From Macrococcoides epidermidis (lineage in GTDB: Bacteria; Bacillota; Bacilli; Staphylococcales; Staphylococcaceae), in the NCBI RefSeq assembly GCF_042659445.1, contig NZ_JBHSSR010000002.1: DNA of 64,000 nt. The stretch is one strand, 5' to 3'. A program made the translations under genes and the position numbers. The notes under the pieces were generated by a model, which saw only the letters and a list, made by a program, of their open reading frames with translations, was not told where the DNA came from and made no database searches. This document shows positions 15,709-24,520 of the stretch, one piece after another (the first letter of the stretch is position 1; each line of letters begins with the position of its first letter).

Positions 15709-16446
15709 ATGAACGATATAATCCAGTTATTACAGAACCATCGCTCAATTCGTAAATTTAAAGATGAAGCGCTCAATCAGGAGACGATTAAGACTTTAGT
15801 GCGTGCAGCACAAAGTGCATCGACATCAAGTTATGTCCAGGCATATTCAATTATCGGTATTACTGACCAGCAAATTAAGCATCAACTTAGAGCAATCAGT
15901 GGTCAATCTTACGTGGAACATAATGGTCATCTCTTTGTATTTGTAGTTGATTATCATCGTCATCATGGATTAGGTAACCACTTAAAATCAAATGTAGATG
16001 ATTATTTCGGGACGACAGAATCGCTATTAGTCGGTACGGTAGACGCTGCTTTAGCTAGTCAGAATATGGCAGTCGCAGCTGAAAGTATGGGACTTGGTAT
16101 TTGTTATATCGGATCATTACGCAATAATATGCAGCGTGTGATAGATTTGCTTAATTTACCGGCATACACATATCCATTGTTTGGCATGGTTGTCGGTGTA
16201 CCAGATGACGTGGGAAGTCAGAAAGAAAGATTACCACTGGACGTTGTTTATCATGAGAATACATATCAGCCTTTTAGCTATGATGATTATAAAGATTATG
16301 ATGTGCGCACGAGTGCCTATTATAAAGCGCGTACAGCAGGTAAACGTGATGATAAATGGAGTGAACAGGTAATACAGATGCTTGGTGGTAAAGCACGTCT
16401 TGATGTAGATGGTGTCGTAAAGCAACAAGGATTTCTGAAACAATAA
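15709..16446 (+). CDS. nfrA: NADPH-dependent flavin oxidoreductase, NfrA-like
   Basis: About 245 residues of the FMN nitroreductase fold (NfsA/Frp group). The N-terminal NHRSIRKFKDEALNQE and SASTSSYVQAYSIIG bind FMN; AVAAESMGLGICYIGSLRN and PLFGMVVGVP follow; the C-terminal RTAGKRDDKWSEQ is as in staphylococcal NfrA. It reduces nitro compounds, disulphides or free FMN with NADPH. ATG at 15709, 7 nt after AAGGAGG, is preferred to the GTG 3 nt earlier. Last gene of queG-trmL-nfrA. Confidence 0.88.
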   Translation: MNDIIQLLQNHRSIRKFKDEALNQETIKTLVRAAQSASTSSYVQAYSIIGITDQQIKHQLRAISGQSYVEHNGHLFVFVVDYHRHHGLGNHLKSNVDDYFGTTESLLVGTVDAALASQNMAVAAESMGLGICYIGSLRNNMQRVIDLLNLPAYTYPLFGMVVGVPDDVGSQKERLPLDVVYHENTYQPFSYDDYKDYDVRTSAYYKARTAGKRDDKWSEQVIQMLGGKARLDVDGVVKQQGFLKQ

Positions 16447-16482
16447 AAATAAGCCGAAGACAATTTGTCTTCGGCTTATTTT
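16447..16482. terminator. Bidirectional terminator
   Basis: 13-bp stem ATAAGCCGAAGAC/GTCTTCGGCTTAT with T-runs on both sides, shared by nfrA (+) and the 35-residue gene (-). Confidence 0.85.
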
Positions 16483-16486
16483 GTGA

Positions 16487-16594
16487 TTATTTGTTTAAAT
16501 CTTCTTCCTTAACACCGTAGCTAGATTCACGACCAGCAGTTAAGATAGCTGTTAGGAAAGCGATACATACCATACCGATTAATAATGTATTCAT
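16487..16594 (-). CDS. 35-residue single-span membrane peptide
   Basis: Sequence begins MNTLLIGMVCIAFLTAILTA, a clean membrane helix, then a polar tail RESSYGVKEEDLNK. A GGGGG ribosome site lies 8-9 nt before the ATG, TATAAT (minus strand, 16627-16632) lies upstream, and a good bidirectional terminator starts 5 bp after the stop. I do not recognise it. Size, membrane helix and polar tail fit small membrane proteins that modulate larger partners, or a type I toxin, but the neutral tail and absence of an antisense RNA signal make a toxin less likely. Confidence 0.6.
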   Translation of the reverse strand: MNTLLIGMVCIAFLTAILTAGRESSYGVKEEDLNK

Positions 16595-16774
16595 TGGTAA
16601 TCCCCCTAGATTTCATTAATAAAACTATTATAACCTATTCAATACACTTTTAAAACCACAAATAGTTGTTTGCCTTAATTATTCATAATATTCATATTTA
16701 TAGTGTTATGGGCTGTCAAAATAGGGTATAGCATATATAATAAAGAATGAGTAAAGATACGAGGAGGAATGAAC

Positions 16775-17386
16775 ATGGGAATGAATTTTAAAATTTTTGA
16801 AGATAAATTAACAGTATCGAACTACGTTGCTGATTTATTTAGAAAGCAGATGAGTAACAATCCGACATCAATTATCGCGACTGCGTTAGGTGATGAAGCT
16901 GGTCACGTCATTGCAGAATTAAAGGCTGATACGGCACGTAATCCTGTTGAGACGAGTCAAATTCATATCTTTGATTATGATAAAATACGTGGCGACTATG
17001 GTACTGTTGGTATCGTTGATAAACAATACCATGAAGCAACAGGTAAAGATATTATGGAATTGATTAAAGACGAAGCGAAGACTAAAGAGAACAAAGGGAA
17101 ATTAACAACGTTATTTGCTACGATTACTCAAGATGGCTCTGTCGGTTATAAAGAGATTAATCAGGATAACGATAAAGGATTACGTTCAGCACGTGAAATT
17201 ATTATCGTATTAACAGGCGCAGACAAAGCTTCAATCGTAGAAAAGCTATACAATGCTGAAGCGGGCGGCAACTTTGAAGCAGCGAATTTAAAAACACACC
17301 GTATGGTCAATGTAATCTTAGATGATGCTGCAGCAGCTGGATTGCCTCAAGATATACGTGAATACTACTTCCAAAAATTTGCGTAA
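16775..17386 (+). CDS. NagB/6-phosphogluconolactonase-like protein
   Basis: 203 residues. Its length, the AREIIIVLTGADKASIVEKLYN strand-helix unit and the C-terminal HRMVNVILDDAAAAGLP resemble the staphylococcal proteins annotated as glucosamine-6-phosphate isomerase-like. The sugar-phosphate active-site motifs of true NagB are not obvious to me, so enzymatic activity is doubtful. ATG at 16775 is 7 nt after GAGGAGG; the ATG at 16769 would be only 1 nt away from it. A small acidic gene follows 12 bp downstream. Confidence 0.65.
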   Translation: MGMNFKIFEDKLTVSNYVADLFRKQMSNNPTSIIATALGDEAGHVIAELKADTARNPVETSQIHIFDYDKIRGDYGTVGIVDKQYHEATGKDIMELIKDEAKTKENKGKLTTLFATITQDGSVGYKEINQDNDKGLRSAREIIIVLTGADKASIVEKLYNAEAGGNFEAANLKTHRMVNVILDDAAAAGLPQDIREYYFQKFA

Positions 17387-17398
17387 AGGAATGATTAT

Positions 17399-17542
17399 AT
17401 GTCAACATCACATGATAATAAAAATGAAATGGTTACTGATTTCGACGACGTTGTAGAGTTAGGTAAAGAGATGGAACAAATTTCTGAACAAAACGCTGAA
17501 GCACGAGAAGAAGGTCAGGAACAAGAGGATGATCCTCAATAA
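17399..17542 (+). CDS. 47-residue acidic protein
   Basis: Starts MSTSHDNKNEMVTDFDDVV and continues ELGKEMEQISEQNAEAR into an E/Q/D-rich tail; no hydrophobic segment. AAAGGA lies 8 nt before the ATG, and a terminator follows within 10 bp. It sits 12 bp after the NagB-like gene, so it is probably co-transcribed. It resembles small acidic proteins annotated in staphylococci (SAS053 type, from memory). The strong negative charge would suit a DNA-mimic or protein-binding role; that is inference. Confidence 0.7.
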   Translation: MSTSHDNKNEMVTDFDDVVELGKEMEQISEQNAEAREEGQEQEDDPQ

Positions 17543-17549
17543 CTATTGA

Positions 17550-17582
17550 ACAGTACATAATGATTTATGTACTGTATTTTTA
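17550..17582 (+). terminator. Terminator after the acidic gene
   Basis: 11-bp stem ACAGTACATAA/TTATGTACTGT and a T-rich tail. Confidence 0.8.
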
Positions 17583-17596
17583 TGATTAATTAATGA

Positions 17597-17612
17597 ATGT
17601 AAGCGTTATTTA
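17597..17612. promoter_or_regulatory. Possible CcpA cre site
   Basis: ATGTAAGCGTTATTTA matches WTGNAANCGNWNNCAW except at two positions near the end. It lies 41 bp before fumC, a TCA gene plausibly under catabolite control. Confidence 0.3.
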
Positions 17613-17652
17613 ATGTAAAATATAAGTATCAATAGATAAGGGGAGATAGTTA

Positions 17653-19038
17653 ATGTCATTTAGAATTGAACATGATACATTTGGAGAAATCGAAGTACCA
17701 TCAGATAAATATTGGGGTGCACAAACAGAACGTAGTAAACAAAACTTTCCAGTAGGAAAAGAAAAGATGCCAATCGAAGTTGTTTACGGATTTGCTCATC
17801 TTAAAAAAGCGGCAGCAATTGTCAACAAAGATTTAGGTAAATTATCAGCTGAGAAGTCAGAAGCCATCGTAAAAGCATGTGATGATGTATTATCTGGCCA
17901 ATTAGATGAACATTTTCCGTTAGTTGTATGGCAAACTGGTTCAGGTACGCAAAGTAACATGAACGTGAATGAAGTGGTTGCATATGTTGCAAATATGTAC
18001 TTGAAAGAATCAGGTAGCACAGAATCAGTTCATCCAAATGATGATGTGAATAAATCTCAATCATCGAACGATACTTATCCAACAGCAATGCACGTGGCAC
18101 TTTTCCATGAAATCGAAGCGAAATTAATGCCGGCATTAAATACACTTCGCAATACGTTAAAAGAAAAAGAAGAAAAGTTTGCTGATATCATTAAGATTGG
18201 TCGTACCCATTTACAGGATGCAACGCCATTAACTTTAGGACAAGAGATTTCTGGCTGGCGTTATATGCTTGATAAATGTGAAGCATTATTAAACCTATCT
18301 AAAAAAGAATTATTGAATTTAGCAATCGGGGGCACTGCAGTTGGTACTGGCATTAACGCACATCCTGAGTTTGGTGATCGCGTTGCTAAACAGATTGGCG
18401 TTCAAACAGGTTATGATTTCGTATCATCGCCAAATAAATTCCATGCGTTAACTGCACATGATGAAGTAACCTTTGTTCATGGTGCATTAAAAGCACTTGC
18501 AGCAGATTTAATGAAGATTGCTAACGATGTACGCTGGTTATCATCTGGTCCACGTGCAGGTCTTGCAGAATTATCAATTCCTGAAAATGAACCGGGTTCT
18601 TCAATCATGCCAGGAAAAGTAAACCCTACACAATCTGAAATGCTGACGATGGTCGCTGTTCAGGTAATGGGGAATGACGCTGCGGTTGGTATTGCAGCAA
18701 GTCAAGGTAACTTTGAACTGAATGTATTTAAACCGGTTATTATGTATAACACATTACAATCAATCTATCTTTTAGCAGACGGTATGAATTCATTTAATGA
18801 TAACTGTGCGGTTGGTATCGAGCCGATTGAAGAAAATATTCACAACTATTTAAATCAATCATTAATGTTAGTAACAGCTTTAAACCCTCATATCGGTTAT
18901 GAAAAAGCAGCGCATATCGCAAAAACTGCACATAAAGAAGGTTTAACTTTAAAAGCATCAGCAATAAATTCAGGATTCTTAACAGAAGAGCAATTTGATG
19001 AATGGATTAAACCTGAAGAAATGATCCATCCAAAATAA
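17653..19038 (+). CDS. fumC: Fumarate hydratase, class II
   Basis: 461 residues, the full length of tetrameric class II fumarases. Signature GSSIMPGKVNPTQSE; active-site TGSGTQSNMNVNEV, SSNDTYPTAMH and GRTHLQDATPLTLGQE are all intact. It interconverts fumarate and malate in the TCA cycle without iron. ATG with GGGGAGATAG upstream. The ppx gene starts 30 bp after the stop, with no clear terminator between, so fumC-ppx-ppk may be one transcript. Confidence 0.97.
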   Translation: MSFRIEHDTFGEIEVPSDKYWGAQTERSKQNFPVGKEKMPIEVVYGFAHLKKAAAIVNKDLGKLSAEKSEAIVKACDDVLSGQLDEHFPLVVWQTGSGTQSNMNVNEVVAYVANMYLKESGSTESVHPNDDVNKSQSSNDTYPTAMHVALFHEIEAKLMPALNTLRNTLKEKEEKFADIIKIGRTHLQDATPLTLGQEISGWRYMLDKCEALLNLSKKELLNLAIGGTAVGTGINAHPEFGDRVAKQIGVQTGYDFVSSPNKFHALTAHDEVTFVHGALKALAADLMKIANDVRWLSSGPRAGLAELSIPENEPGSSIMPGKVNPTQSEMLTMVAVQVMGNDAAVGIAASQGNFELNVFKPVIMYNTLQSIYLLADGMNSFNDNCAVGIEPIEENIHNYLNQSLMLVTALNPHIGYEKAAHIAKTAHKEGLTLKASAINSGFLTEEQFDEWIKPEEMIHPK

Positions 19039-19068
19039 AATGTTTTAATCTGAAAGGGCAGGTCAGTT

Positions 19069-20601
19069 ATGAAAAGATTAGGTTTAGTAGATATCGGATC
19101 AAATACAATCCGTTTAGTTATTTTTGAATACTCAAAAGAAACAGGATTACAGGAATTACAAAATATAAAAACACCTGCACGATTATATCAGTTTTTAAAC
19201 AACGAAAAAGTTATGTCAGAACGTGGTATCGAAGTATTATGTGACACGTTAAATAGTTTTCAGAAAGTTGCACAAAAGTTTGATGTTCATGCGTTATATC
19301 CAGTAGCAACTGCTGCCGTACGACAAGCAACAAACATCGAAGAAGTCATCGATAAAGTAAACGAAAACACAGGCATAGAGATGCGAATTATTTCTGAAAA
19401 AGAAGAAGCATTCTTTGGATTCTATGCGGTCATCAATACATTAGATTACTCAGATGGTGTTACAGTAGATATCGGTGGAGGAAGTACAGAAGTTACTTTC
19501 TTTGAGGACAAAGAATTAAAATTTTCACATAGTTTTCCTTTCGGTGTCGTAACGCTTCAAAATATGTTTTTTGAAGGTAAGGCACATAACGATAAAGATG
19601 CGATAGAAGCGGCGGCAAAGTATATTCAGGAACAGCTGAGAAGTCTGCGCTGGCTTGAGAAACGTCGTGTTCCAATAATAGCCATTGGGGGATCAGCACG
19701 TAATATTGCGAGAATCCATCAATCATTAACAGAATATCCGATTGCAGGGGTACATGGCTATGCGATGAAAGAATCGGATCTTGATTTGGTATTTGATAAC
19801 CTTACTGCAGCATCTGAAGATGAATTAGAAGATCTGGATGGATTAAGCAGAGACCGACAGGATATTATTATTCCTTCATGTGTATTATTTAATACATTAT
19901 TTGATGAAGTAGAAGCCACTAAATTTATCTTCTCACGTAAAGGATTACGTGAAGGTGTTATCATGAGCATTCTTGAAGAGGAATATGTATTACCGTTCGA
20001 TAAAGACAATGTCTTTAAAGACTCGTTAAAGAACTTAGCAACGGACTATAACATTAACCAGGAAGAAGCGAACCAACGTGTAATGATTGCCGAGACGCTC
20101 TATTATGAATTAGATAAGTTTGAACTGATTAAAGGTAATAAGCGTGACAAAGCATTCTTAAGAAATGCAGCTTATCTGTATTACTTAGGAAGTTACATCG
20201 ATTCAGACGCCTCAAGTCAACATACGTACTATATTCTTTCTAACTCTAGCTTAAATGGTATTAGTCATAAAAATAGAGTGAAGCTTGCCTTGCTTGCCAG
20301 CTTTAAAAATAAATCGTTACTAAAGTTTTATGAAGATGAAACGAAATGGTTTAATAGCGAAGAGCGAGAAACAATTCAAATGCTTGGCAGTATACTGAAA
20401 TTCGCTTACGCATTAAATATTAGTAATACAAATATCGTTAAAGCTTTGTATTTTGAGAAAAAAGAAGAACACTTTGATTTAGTGATTGAGTACTCTGGCG
20501 ATGCTATCGCTGAAGAATATCAAGCAGAAAGACAGAAGAAACATATCGAGAAAATAATAAAGTCAAAACTTAATCTCATTTTTACAGAATCTTTACAATA
20601 G
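19069..20601 (+). CDS. ppx: Exopolyphosphatase
   Basis: 510 residues. The N-terminal ASKHA ATPase-like half shows LVDIGSNTIRLVIFE, the second phosphate loop TVDIGGGSTEVTFFE and IAIGGSARN, which define the Ppx/GppA family. The C-terminal half is the helical HD-like domain. It removes terminal phosphate from polyphosphate. The start is 30 bp after fumC and the end is 58 bp before ppk, giving a polyphosphate breakdown-synthesis pair. Confidence 0.92.
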   Translation: MKRLGLVDIGSNTIRLVIFEYSKETGLQELQNIKTPARLYQFLNNEKVMSERGIEVLCDTLNSFQKVAQKFDVHALYPVATAAVRQATNIEEVIDKVNENTGIEMRIISEKEEAFFGFYAVINTLDYSDGVTVDIGGGSTEVTFFEDKELKFSHSFPFGVVTLQNMFFEGKAHNDKDAIEAAAKYIQEQLRSLRWLEKRRVPIIAIGGSARNIARIHQSLTEYPIAGVHGYAMKESDLDLVFDNLTAASEDELEDLDGLSRDRQDIIIPSCVLFNTLFDEVEATKFIFSRKGLREGVIMSILEEEYVLPFDKDNVFKDSLKNLATDYNINQEEANQRVMIAETLYYELDKFELIKGNKRDKAFLRNAAYLYYLGSYIDSDASSQHTYYILSNSSLNGISHKNRVKLALLASFKNKSLLKFYEDETKWFNSEERETIQMLGSILKFAYALNISNTNIVKALYFEKKEEHFDLVIEYSGDAIAEEYQAERQKKHIEKIIKSKLNLIFTESLQ

Positions 20602-20659
20602 TTAGGTATAACTAATATAGACTGTAAATTAATATACAATAAAAGTGGATGTGACGATA

Positions 20660-22810
20660 ATGGAAAAATTAGATTTAAACAACAAGGCATTTTATAACAA
20701 CAGAGAAGTAAGTTGGGTAGGTTTTAACCGTCGTGTAATTGAGGAAGCTTTTGATAAGAAAAATCCATTACTAGAACGTCTTAAATTTTTAGCAATTGCA
20801 AGTTCAAATGCTGATGAATTTTTTATGGTGCGTGTAGGTGGACTTAAAGATCAAGTCGCAATGAACTTTAATGAACCCGAAAATAAAACACAGTTAACAC
20901 CAACGGAACAATTAATAGCAATTGATGCAGCAAATCGTGAAAACGTTAAATTACAATATGAACAATACAAAGCTTTGATTCAGGAGTTAGAAGGATATCA
21001 GGTTTTCTTTAAAGCAATTGATGAATTGTCTCCTGAGAACTATCAAATCATTGAACAAAAGTTTAACTTTGAAATTTTACCGACGTTGACTCCACTTGGT
21101 ATCGACGCTTACAGACCTTTTCCTAAATTATCAAACAAGTCATTAAATATATTCGTAGATGTAGAAACTGATGCTGGTGAAAAGAAATCTGCGATTGTTC
21201 AGATTCCAGCGTTATTAAACCGTATTATTCAGCTTAAAAATGGTGAACGTACAATCTTCGTATTATTAGAAGATGTGATTAATCATTTCATCGATAAGTT
21301 ATTCTTTGGTTATAAAGTCGTGCGTACGTTTACCTTCAGAATTACAAGAAACGCAGATTTAACGATTCATGAAGATGGTGCGGAAGATTTATTAATTGAA
21401 ATTGAAAAATTCTTAAAGAAACGTAAGAGTGGTGCTGCTGTTCGTTTAGAAATCGATACACGTCATGACACGTCAATTAACGGTTCTTTCTTAATGAATG
21501 AATTAGAGATTGAAGCACGTGATATCTATAAGTTAGATGGACCACTTGATTTAACGATGTTATTCCAGTTAGCAGGGATGATAGAGAAGCAATATCCACA
21601 GCTTGCGTTTAAACCATTTGAAGCGGCACCACCGAAATATTTAAATGGTGGTAACGTTTATGAAGAAGCGCAGAAACATGATATTTTCTTCCACCATCCA
21701 TATGAGTCATTCCAACCGATTGTAGATTTTATTAAACAGGCTTCTGAAGATCCTAATACATTAGCGATTAAACAGACGTTATATCGTGTATCAAGTGACT
21801 CACCTATCATTGATGCATTGAAGAATGCAGCTGAAGCTGGTAAACAAGTAACAGTACTTGTAGAGTTGAAAGCGCGATTCGATGAAGAGAATAATGTGCA
21901 CTGGGCGCGTATGCTTGAAGAAGCGGGATGTCATGTAATTTATGGTATGACACACTTAAAAACGCACTCTAAAATTACTTTAGTCGTGAAAAAAGAAGGT
22001 GACGAAGTAGTACCTTATGTCCATTTAGGTACAGGTAACTACAACGATAAGACTGCTAAAATCTACACTGATATGGGTATTATCACAACGAATAAAGAAA
22101 TTGGTCAGGACGCGATGAATTTCTTTAACTATTTAAGTGGTTATTCAGAAAAACCAACATATAAGAAATTACATGTGGCACCATTTGAAATTCGCGATGA
22201 ATTTGTTGAACATATCAATCAGGAAATTGATTGTCATAAAGAATTTGGTAATGGCTTAATTATCGCCAAGATGAATTCATTAACTGATAAGACGGTTATT
22301 AAGAAATTATATGAGGCAAGTCAGGCTGGCGTGAAAGTTAAGTTAATCATTCGTGGAATTTGTTGTTTACGTCCTGGTATCCCAGGCATTAGTGAAAACA
22401 TTCGTGTAATCAGTATTGTTGGTAGATTCCTTGAGCATTCTAGAATTTATTACTTCTATCATAACGGTGAAGAAAAGATGTATCTATCTTCTGCAGATAT
22501 GATGACACGTAACATGATTAAACGTGTAGAGATTTTATTCCCAATCTTAGATCCAAAGATTGTGAACGAACTAAAAGAAATTTTAGAGCTTCAGCTTAAT
22601 GATAACCAAAAAGCACGTGAGCAGGATGCAAGCGGTGTATACCATTATGTACGTAATGATCAGAATGCTGTAAATTCACAGGAAGAACTTGTGAATCAGG
22701 CAGAAAATTATAAACGTACATTGATGAAGCCTAAAGTTACTGAGCCTCAACCAGTAATGAGTAAACGTGCCAAATTATTAGGATTTGTCAGAGATCGTCT
22801 GAAGAAATAA
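20660..22810 (+). CDS. ppk: Polyphosphate kinase 1
   Basis: 716 residues. The N domain begins FYNNREVSWVGFNRRVIEEA. The head domain and two phospholipase-D-like domains follow, with catalytic histidines in GMTHLKTHSKITLVV and FLEHSRIYYF. YVHLGTGNYNDKTAKIYTD is diagnostic of Ppk1. It makes polyphosphate from ATP reversibly at the membrane periphery. ATG at 20660 is used (GGATGTG-type site upstream) rather than a GTG at 20645. A strong terminator follows. Confidence 0.95.
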   Translation: MEKLDLNNKAFYNNREVSWVGFNRRVIEEAFDKKNPLLERLKFLAIASSNADEFFMVRVGGLKDQVAMNFNEPENKTQLTPTEQLIAIDAANRENVKLQYEQYKALIQELEGYQVFFKAIDELSPENYQIIEQKFNFEILPTLTPLGIDAYRPFPKLSNKSLNIFVDVETDAGEKKSAIVQIPALLNRIIQLKNGERTIFVLLEDVINHFIDKLFFGYKVVRTFTFRITRNADLTIHEDGAEDLLIEIEKFLKKRKSGAAVRLEIDTRHDTSINGSFLMNELEIEARDIYKLDGPLDLTMLFQLAGMIEKQYPQLAFKPFEAAPPKYLNGGNVYEEAQKHDIFFHHPYESFQPIVDFIKQASEDPNTLAIKQTLYRVSSDSPIIDALKNAAEAGKQVTVLVELKARFDEENNVHWARMLEEAGCHVIYGMTHLKTHSKITLVVKKEGDEVVPYVHLGTGNYNDKTAKIYTDMGIITTNKEIGQDAMNFFNYLSGYSEKPTYKKLHVAPFEIRDEFVEHINQEIDCHKEFGNGLIIAKMNSLTDKTVIKKLYEASQAGVKVKLIIRGICCLRPGIPGISENIRVISIVGRFLEHSRIYYFYHNGEEKMYLSSADMMTRNMIKRVEILFPILDPKIVNELKEILELQLNDNQKAREQDASGVYHYVRNDQNAVNSQEELVNQAENYKRTLMKPKVTEPQPVMSKRAKLLGFVRDRLKK

Positions 22811-22815
22811 GAAGT

Positions 22816-22867
22816 AAAAAAGCGAGTCATTTCGTATATTGCATACGAAATGGCTCGCTTTTTATTT
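22816..22867. terminator. Bidirectional terminator of ppk and nitroreductase gene
   Basis: 17-bp stem (22821-22837 / 22843-22859, one G-T) with five A before and six T after. Confidence 0.88.
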
Positions 22868-22887
22868 TTGATTTGAAATTTATTGTT

Positions 22888-23499
22888 TTATACAAATGTA
22901 GTAACCGTTTTAATATCACGACGCTCACTTGTTCTAGGTTCTTTCAACGTTTTACCGATCGTAATGATCAGTGCAGGTACATATCTTTCATCGATATTAA
23001 AGGCTTCTTGTATACCGGTACGATTAAATCCGCCAATTGCACATGTACCTAAATCGTTAAGTGTAGCAAAATTCATCACTTGCATTGCCGGAAATGCAGA
23101 GTTCATAATTGCCGCTTCATATGCATATGCTTCATTTTGATAGACACCGTTTACTTGAACGGCAATCATATCTTTAATATCCTGAGTCATCGTACCTGCT
23201 TCGATGGCAGGGTCGAATACTGTATCGATATTTTTATTCGCTTCTTTATCACCTAATATTATAATCGTTGCACTTGAATCTTTCACTTGTGCCTGATTGT
23301 ATGCTAGTGGTAATAACTTTGCTTTTGCTTGATCGCTATGAACAACAAGAAATTCCCAATGTTGCAGATTCCATGCTGAAGGGGCCTGATTAGCAGCTTC
23401 TAATATTTCAAGCAATGCTGCTTCTGACATTTTATATTCAGGGTCATAAACTTTGACCGCTTTACGTGTTAATAACTTATGCTGTATTGCATTTTCCAT
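22888..23499 (-). CDS. Nitroreductase-family NAD(P)H oxidoreductase
   Basis: 203 residues of the FMN-dependent nitroreductase fold. LLTRKAVKVYDPEYKMSEA and the FMN-contact block ANQAPSAWNLQHWEFLVV stand at the N-terminus, FATLNDLGTCAIGGF near residue 150, and ITIGKTLKEPRTSERRD at the end. It resembles Bacillus YodC/YdgI-type enzymes; physiological substrate unknown. AGGAGG lies before the ATG. It is a monocistronic minus-strand gene convergent with ppk. Confidence 0.83.
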   Translation of the reverse strand: MENAIQHKLLTRKAVKVYDPEYKMSEAALLEILEAANQAPSAWNLQHWEFLVVHSDQAKAKLLPLAYNQAQVKDSSATIIILGDKEANKNIDTVFDPAIEAGTMTQDIKDMIAVQVNGVYQNEAYAYEAAIMNSAFPAMQVMNFATLNDLGTCAIGGFNRTGIQEAFNIDERYVPALIITIGKTLKEPRTSERRDIKTVTTFV

Positions 23500-23578
23500 G
23501 ATGCGCCTCCTAAAAATTAATAAAGATTTATACGATTATTATCATATAAATCTTTAAAATATTATGCAATTGAACTGC

Positions 23579-24397
23579 TTAATCAAGTATTGCAGTAATC
23601 TTTTTCTGAGTAAGTGGATGGATAAATTCCAGCTTGTAACTTTCAAGCGCAAGCTGTCGTAAGTTAGAATCACTGTACAGCGGATCGCCAAGAACAGGAT
23701 AACCGATTGCTGCAAGATGCACACGGATTTGATGTGTACGTCCAGTTTCTAATGTCAATTCAACTTCTGCGATACCATCGCCTAAAGCTTTTGAATCAAC
23801 AATATGCGTTACTGCGCGATCACCTGTTTGTGAAACACGACGTTTATTGGGATGAAACTTATCTTTACCGATTGGTAGATCGATTGTTTGTTTCTTAAGT
23901 GGAAGATGACTTTTAACTTTGGCACGATATGTGCGTGTGATTTCTCGTTCTTCAAGCATACGGTCGAGTATCTTTTTGATGAAAGGATTTTTTGCGACAA
24001 GTAGCAATCCTACTGTTTCCTGATCAAGACGGTGTACCGGTTCTACATATGCTGAGTCTAACGTGTAGATGGCATGGTTGAGTAGTGTATTAGATTCAGC
24101 CATATCATTAGGATGTGTTTTCACACCTTTAGGTTTTACCAGGATTGCTAAATGTTCATCTTCATATTTTACTTCACAAAGACGGTAACTTGATTTGTAT
24201 GCACTTTTTTCTTCTGTAATCGGTAAGTATAACTGATCACCTTCAGAAAGTTTGTTTCTTAATGTAGCAGTCTCACCATTGATCGTGATATCCTTTGACA
24301 TTCTGAATTCATGCATCGGCTTTTTAGGAATGTGTAATGCTTTTAACATTTCTTCAATCGTTAAAGCATCCCATTCTTTTGTAATATTTATAATCAT
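23579..24397 (-). CDS. RluA-family pseudouridine synthase
   Basis: 272 residues. The catalytic motif is HRLDQETVGLLLVAKN, with the invariant Asp, and RTHQIRVHLAAIGYPVLGD follows, both of RluA/RluD/YhcT enzymes. An S4-like N-terminus is short (ITINGETATLRNKLSEGDQLYL). It isomerises specific uridines in 23S rRNA or tRNA; the target is not predictable from the sequence. ATG after AGGAGAAAAATT. Divergent from the GNAT/nitrilase gene. Confidence 0.88.
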   Translation of the reverse strand: MIINITKEWDALTIEEMLKALHIPKKPMHEFRMSKDITINGETATLRNKLSEGDQLYLPITEEKSAYKSSYRLCEVKYEDEHLAILVKPKGVKTHPNDMAESNTLLNHAIYTLDSAYVEPVHRLDQETVGLLLVAKNPFIKKILDRMLEEREITRTYRAKVKSHLPLKKQTIDLPIGKDKFHPNKRRVSQTGDRAVTHIVDSKALGDGIAEVELTLETGRTHQIRVHLAAIGYPVLGDPLYSDSNLRQLALESYKLEFIHPLTQKKITAILD

Positions 24398-24520
24398 AAT
24401 TTTTCTCCTAAATCGTATTTAAGTCGTATAATAATAGGGTAATATTTAATATCATATTAAAATTTATATAAATCATCATTCGCTTATATACTATTATAGA
24501 TGAATTAAAGGAGAATTTAC

